Positions 59,937 to 64,000 of a stretch of 64,000 nt of DNA are shown here, in pieces. The translations under genes were made by a program, and so were the position numbers. The DNA lies in NCBI GenBank assembly GCA_037178975.1, contig JASJZH010000006.1:2604001-2668000 (forward strand), in the 5' to 3' direction. Positions within the stretch are counted from its first letter, which is position 1. Every line of letters starts with the position of its first letter. This DNA is from Oscheius tipulae (lineage: Eukaryota > Nematoda > Chromadorea > Rhabditida > Rhabditidae). The notes under the pieces were generated by a model. It made no database searches. It was given only the letters and a program-made list of their open reading frames with translations, and was not told the origin of the DNA.

Positions 59937-61211
59937 TCAGGCAGTCTGAAGCAACGAATTGGAAAAACAACAGGAAGTGTGAGAAGTCTAATAGCCGTAA
60001 GGATTGAAGAGAAGCAGGTCCGACGGAATCAAAGACAAATAGTTTGGAACAATGCGACCTGACAGTCGAATCTCGTCACGAAAACAGTTAGGAGAGGGCC
60101 CCAAAGAAGAAGACTCGCCCTCAGGCGTGAGGTTTATTGCGCTCACTCTCCTAAATGGACCTCTGTTTGGCTACCGACAAGAAACAGCTCGGCCGACCAA
60201 AAACTAGATGCTTTTGCGGGGATGGGAATGCTCCAAAATATGCGAGGATGGATACTCTCAAAGAACAAAAGTTAACTGTTGCAGAGAGGACAGATGGTTC
60301 GATTTCCGCCTACATTTGTTTGTCAATCTGTCAATCTACTGTTTGTCTTTTGACCGACGGTCGCGTGTCGCTTTGATTGTTAACAGAAGTAGTGGCGGGT
60401 AAAACACACTGAGTAAGGGACAGAGATCGGATGAAGAAGTCTCGGTAAAAACTTGCAGGTGTCAGGTAAGAGAACGTCCATTTTATGAAGTGACCACCCA
60501 GACAGTGATAGCTCTTTATCACTCGGAATTAGGAGCAGATGAATGCTGGCTACTATACTATTTGTTTGTACAATCCCAGGGATCAGGGAAACTAAACACT
60601 TTTAGTGGTCGCTTGAAGACAGACAGCGATAAAGTCATATTCTGGCCGGATTTCAGCCCAGAGGAAAATAAATAAAATGACTATTCAAACCAATTGCAGA
60701 TGTACTGAAGAGAATAGTTGAAGAAATCATGGCGTTTTTCTCAACCTACGACCACATTGAAAAATTGCATCCAAAAAGCGACTTAAAAACGCAAACATGT
60801 GCTGAGAACAGAAAACTAAGACTTAATCAGTGAGAAAATTTCGCAATTTAGAGCTCCAGTGTAAATTGACGGTAGGCCATATGTTTCCTTCATTTTAAAC
60901 AGCAAGACCTTTAATAGACCACTCGTTTACAGTTCTGTCAAAACTTCGTACGTGCTATTTTCATAGTCTTATCTCGTCAAAATATATAGCTTTGCTTCTA
61001 ACTCTAAATTAACCTACTTTATGGAACAGAGTGTCAATCGTTATTTAGCAAAGGAACTTGACAAATATCGCAGAGGGACGAACCTCGCAAGTGATTAGGA
61101 ATGATTTCATCTTTGATCTCTGTTATCTTTGAAAAAGATCTTAGCAAATGAAAGTGCTTCTAGCTAAATAGGAAGGGTTTAAAGTGCAAAAGAAAATCAA
61201 AAAAGATTTCA
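59937..61211. other. gene-free stretch upstream of the chitinase-like gene
   Basis: Only short open frames (60-76 codons) on either strand, with no motifs or compatible splice sites. It becomes AT-rich after 60.7 kb. Confidence 0.4.
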
Positions 61212-61283
61212 AGCCACGTAAGGGGGTCGAACCCTTGACCGTTGGATTAAAAGTCCAACGCTCTACCACTGAGCTAACGTGGC
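61212..61283 (-). tRNA. tRNA-Lys (UUU anticodon)
   Basis: Read on the minus strand: acceptor stem GCCACGT/ACGTGGC, D arm TAGCTCAGTGGTAGAGC, anticodon stem GTTGG/CCAAC with loop ACTTTTAAT (anticodon TTT), and T arm with GGGTTCGACCCC. All four stems pair. The gene stands alone in intergenic DNA. Confidence 0.95.
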
Positions 61284-62421
61284 TACACGGGCGCCCACTT
61301 GGCGCTGGCTACTTATAACCCTGCCTGGCCAGCCATATTGCGCAATCGCCAAGCATCTTTGCCACACTCATAACATGATACAACTACTGGATGGAAAGGC
61401 ACGTTTCTGAAATTTTGGCGAAGAAAAAAGGAAATGCGTTATTGCAAAGATGTCTTTTTTATTAGTATTGTTAATATTTACAAAATTTTTTATCATTTCT
61501 ATGTTTAAATGTAAAATTAATTGTTTTCGGAATCGCAAGTCAAGTAGACACGTCAATATAATCCGTCTTATTCACTCCTTTCCAACGCCCTGCTGTCTGA
61601 CAAAAGACTGATCATCACCGGTTGAGCTTTATTTTGCAAAACAGCATTGAAATCACAAAACAATGACACATGAAGTCGTCTGAACTAGGGAACAATCTCG
61701 TTTAACACAATAAAAAGTGTTTACACTTAGAGACATTGAAAAAGATGGCACAATTATAGACAACCGTGAGATGCTGTGAGAGGTGAGATAGGAACCGTTC
61801 CCTGCTAGTTTCTTTCCTTGCTTCATCGAGGATGCGATGGACGAGATGTGGAAAAAAAACTGACGAATCGACCTCCGATCAATGAGACGATATAGACTAC
61901 AGAACTGACCCTTTATATAACCAGCAAAGGGGCGTGTCTCCTACAGTGCCTTATAAAGTTTTTAAGGAGCAATACATAAAAACTTGGTTATTGCACCAAG
62001 TTTTCATTTGAAAAATCGCTACAAGTTGGATGTTTGCACTTGAAATGTTCCCAGGATTAAGAAAATTTGGAGTGGATCTGATAACGATAACTTGGCAATC
62101 ATCTAAAAAAATGGTACATTCAAACGCTCATAGCCTTTCGAAAACAAATAAGATCTTTCTCCCTAGTTGTAGTATACGTTTTCTGCTTAAAATGACAGTA
62201 AAAAACTTTGTCTAATGGTATGTTACCTTACAATCTTTGGTTTTGGCAAACAGCTTAATTCAAAGCTGTTTTGCATATATACAATTTTACTTCTCTCACG
62301 AGTAACGCATCCAGGGTAACTCATGGTATTGAGTCCTTCCATCCTACCCTGCTCCGTTATTACCGCAAGTCTCAAAAGCTGATCACGCGACTGACCTCTT
62401 CCCGGATGGACCGACCTGGTC
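61284..62421. other. gene-free stretch
   Basis: AT-rich DNA with no supported gene. It contains the inverted repeat at 61979-62004 and short open frames of about 60 codons. Confidence 0.4.
61979..62004. repeat. perfect 10-bp inverted repeat (hairpin)
   Basis: AAAACTTGGT, a 6-base loop TATTGC, then ACCAAGTTTT. The stem is perfect. The T-run at its end would look like a bacterial terminator, but in nuclear DNA its role is unknown. It could be a short palindrome or a remnant of a small element. Confidence 0.7.
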
Positions 62422-63026
62422 ATGAGCTCGAAAACATCAATAGATCCAGGTAGCATCTAGCTAACTATTAAAACAACTGGTATTACACCAGGTCTTTTTC
62501 AGATGAAGGAAGGTTCATGGCTCAAACCGCCATTGTTTCCACGTCATTCCCATTTGATGGCAAAAGCCAATTTAGGTTGGTAAATTGTCTACCAATCACC
62601 TTTTTTCAGTTTTGACGTTTTATAACTAACTGGTCACGGGTAGGTCTATCTAGGTCAGTCTGCCCAGCTATGGCATACCTTCTGGCGCTCGTTGTTTCCT
62701 TGAAGGTAAGGCACAAAAGTCGAATCATTTCTCAAACGAATTTTAAGAGGAACTGACTAATCAAAAAACCGTCCTTCGTCGGGCTCGCAGATCCGGATCT
62801 GGAGAGCCCGATGTGATCATTCAGCCAAAGAGAAGTAATCTTATTCCTGCTGTCGTCGATTACTATTTTTCTTTCAGTTCGTTTCGGCAAGAATCGTCGC
62901 TTTGAAGAACAATTTTTCCTCTATCGGAGATCCGGATCCTATTTCGGAGCGCCTCCATGGCCGTCTCCGTACATCTTTTTCCAGCAGTCAAGGGCTCAGA
63001 TGCAGCAGCTGAACGCTCGTGCATAG
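62422..63026 (+). CDS. small unrecognised protein with two alternative 5' structures
   Basis: Model A has five exons (62422-62449, 62503-62575, 62668-62705, 62748-62834, 62878-63026) and 124 codons, beginning MSSKTSIDPDEGRFMAQT, with no signal peptide. Model B starts at ATG 62670 in another frame of exon 3 and skips two bases at the next acceptor (62750). It gives 89 codons beginning with a hydrophobic MAYLLALVVSLK. Both reach the same frame in the last two exons: a basic chain with TVLRRARRSGSGEPDVIIQP, then KRIRFGKNRRFEEQ, and a Pro/aromatic stretch SGSYFGAPPWPSPYIFF. In B the RIRFG-K site between basic residues would resemble an RFamide precursor. Acceptor quality favours A. No family is recognised. 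Confidence 0.5.
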
Positions 63027-63796
63027 ACTTACAACTTCAAATCTTCCGGCAAGATTGTGAAATATTGAATGCTTCCCAAAAAATATGTTCTATGCTCTCT
63101 CAGATTGTGAACTCGTGGAGGGAAATAGTTCGAATTTAGCAGGAGTAATGGGAACAGTAGTCATCTAAAATTTGAAAGAGATTAACTTCACAAAACTCAA
63201 AAATAAGTTCAGACTTCTCTGACGCCTACAATACCAGTAACCAAATATAAAGTTTTATAGTGCAAAGAATTTTAAACCTTGCCCGAGCTGTATATGCGCT
63301 CTAGTCTTAAAGCCGATGTTGAAGCATTTTTATCGCAAATCCTATTCTTTGCTCCTTGTTGGAAGAACGTCGACGACAAGGTAATGCCTAAGCTTATATT
63401 AACAAATAAAACATTAGTTGTTCTTGCTAAAAATTTCCTTAACAAGAGGCTCGCAAAAGTTGACTGTCGTTTGAGAATTACCGTTCACATAGAATAGTCT
63501 CAAGACCCGTGACCATTTCCTCAGAATAGAGCATGAATTTAAAAACGAACAATGCAAATATTTACAACATACCATAGCACACCCGTTGTGTTTCAAATTG
63601 ACTCTTGGAAAAAACGAATTGATGGACAACAACTTTACTTTTGCTTCACAAGAACAGAAGTTTCAGAATTACCAAGTCTATCACTGAAGGTGAGATATAT
63701 CATCACCAAGAAGTGATTGTCTTTTCTCACAGGAACCGGCTTCTTTGAGGATAGGCGAGTAAACTGCAGCCTCAGCAACCACAAGGAGATAATATC
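63027..63796 (+). other. candidate exons, gene not assembled
   Basis: Two plus-strand pieces look coding. One around 63290-63380 reads SLKADVEAFLSQILFFAPCW and ends KNVDDK before a GTAATG donor. The other, 63567-63680, reads TPVVFQIDSWKKRIDGQQLY and continues to LPSLSLK, then after a 43-nt intron EPASLRIGE and a stop. I could not find an exon linking them in phase. Confidence 0.3.
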
Positions 63797-64000
63797 ATGA
63801 AGATTTGTTGGATAGATCCTATCGGAGGATACCTTGCAGAACTAGTTAAAAGAGTGAGTAACTTCTCCTGACCTTCTGTTCTTATACCATTTCATATCAA
63901 TTTTAGTAGCCATCTGCAAAACACTCTTTCCCTGAAGCTATGCCTGTCAGTCTCGGTCTGCTTACACTGACGTATGGTATCCGGTCTCCTCAGGCAGGCT
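63797..64000 (+). CDS. start of a gene running off the window
   Basis: ATG at 63797 opens MKICWIDPIGGYLAELVKR, then a GTGAGT donor. The next exon, using the second of two tandem AGs (TTTTAGTAG), reads PSAKHSFPEAMPVSLGLLTL and remains open to the last base. Only about 49 codons are visible and no family is recognised. Confidence 0.4.

Noticed and set aside
1-64000. CRISPR arrays, bacterial operons, IS elements
   Set aside because: No regularly spaced repeats or bacterial-type genes. All genes are intron-containing and nematode-like.

Overview
The window looks like nuclear DNA of a rhabditid nematode related to Caenorhabditis, although no single feature fixes the species. Genes are compact and split by many short introns (about 35-60 nt) ending in a T-rich TTTCAG-type acceptor. 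Several start codons lie just downstream of an unpaired TTTCAG-like acceptor, as expected for spliced-leader trans-splicing. The gene set includes clear relatives of worm genes: EGL-9, VAB-8, a nuclear hormone receptor with a worm-type P-box, a TWK potassium channel, and an NLP-46-like neuropeptide. All gene models below were built by hand from open frames, splice phases and remembered family motifs. No database search was run.

Layout. 0.3-2.1 kb: a secreted FAD amine oxidase (+). 2.4-5.8 kb: MMS19 (-). 6.2-9.4 kb: a nuclear hormone receptor (-). 10.3-15.4 kb: EGL-9, the HIF prolyl hydroxylase (+), divergent from the receptor. 17.0-17.4 kb: a small secreted protein (+). 17.6-20.3 kb: a ZIP8/ZIP14-type transporter (-) with a tRNA-Val in one intron. 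21.3-21.9 kb: a second small secreted protein (+). 24.1-27.5 kb: DHTKD1, a mitochondrial 2-oxoadipate dehydrogenase (+). 27.5-32.7 kb: a 5.2-kb stretch with no supported gene. 32.7-38.3 kb: the atypical kinesin VAB-8 (+). 40.9-41.2 kb: an nlp-46-like neuropeptide (+). 42.2-42.6 kb: a small membrane protein (-). 43.1-48.2 kb: RBM25 (-). 49.2-51.4 kb: a C2H2 protein with a transposase-like N-terminal module (+). 51.7-52.5 kb: mitochondrial ribosomal protein S11 (+). 52.6-55.4 kb: a two-pore K+ channel (-), apparently in an operon behind an aquaglyceroporin (55.6-57.6 kb, -). 58.2-59.9 kb: a GH19 chitinase-like protein (-). 61.2 kb: tRNA-Lys. 62.4-63.0 kb: a small unrecognised gene. The last 0.7 kb holds unassembled exons and the start of a gene that runs off the end.

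The genes do not form one pathway. They are a mix of housekeeping functions (Fe-S assembly, RNA splicing, mitochondrial translation, lysine catabolism) and signalling or membrane functions. The points most worth following are the ZIP transporter that has lost essentially all canonical metal ligands, a long A tract just 3' of an AATAAA in the gene-free region (a possible retrosequence), the aquaporin-TWK operon, two nematode-type secreted proteins of unknown function, and a start/splice ambiguity in the 62.4-kb gene that switches between cytosolic and secreted products.
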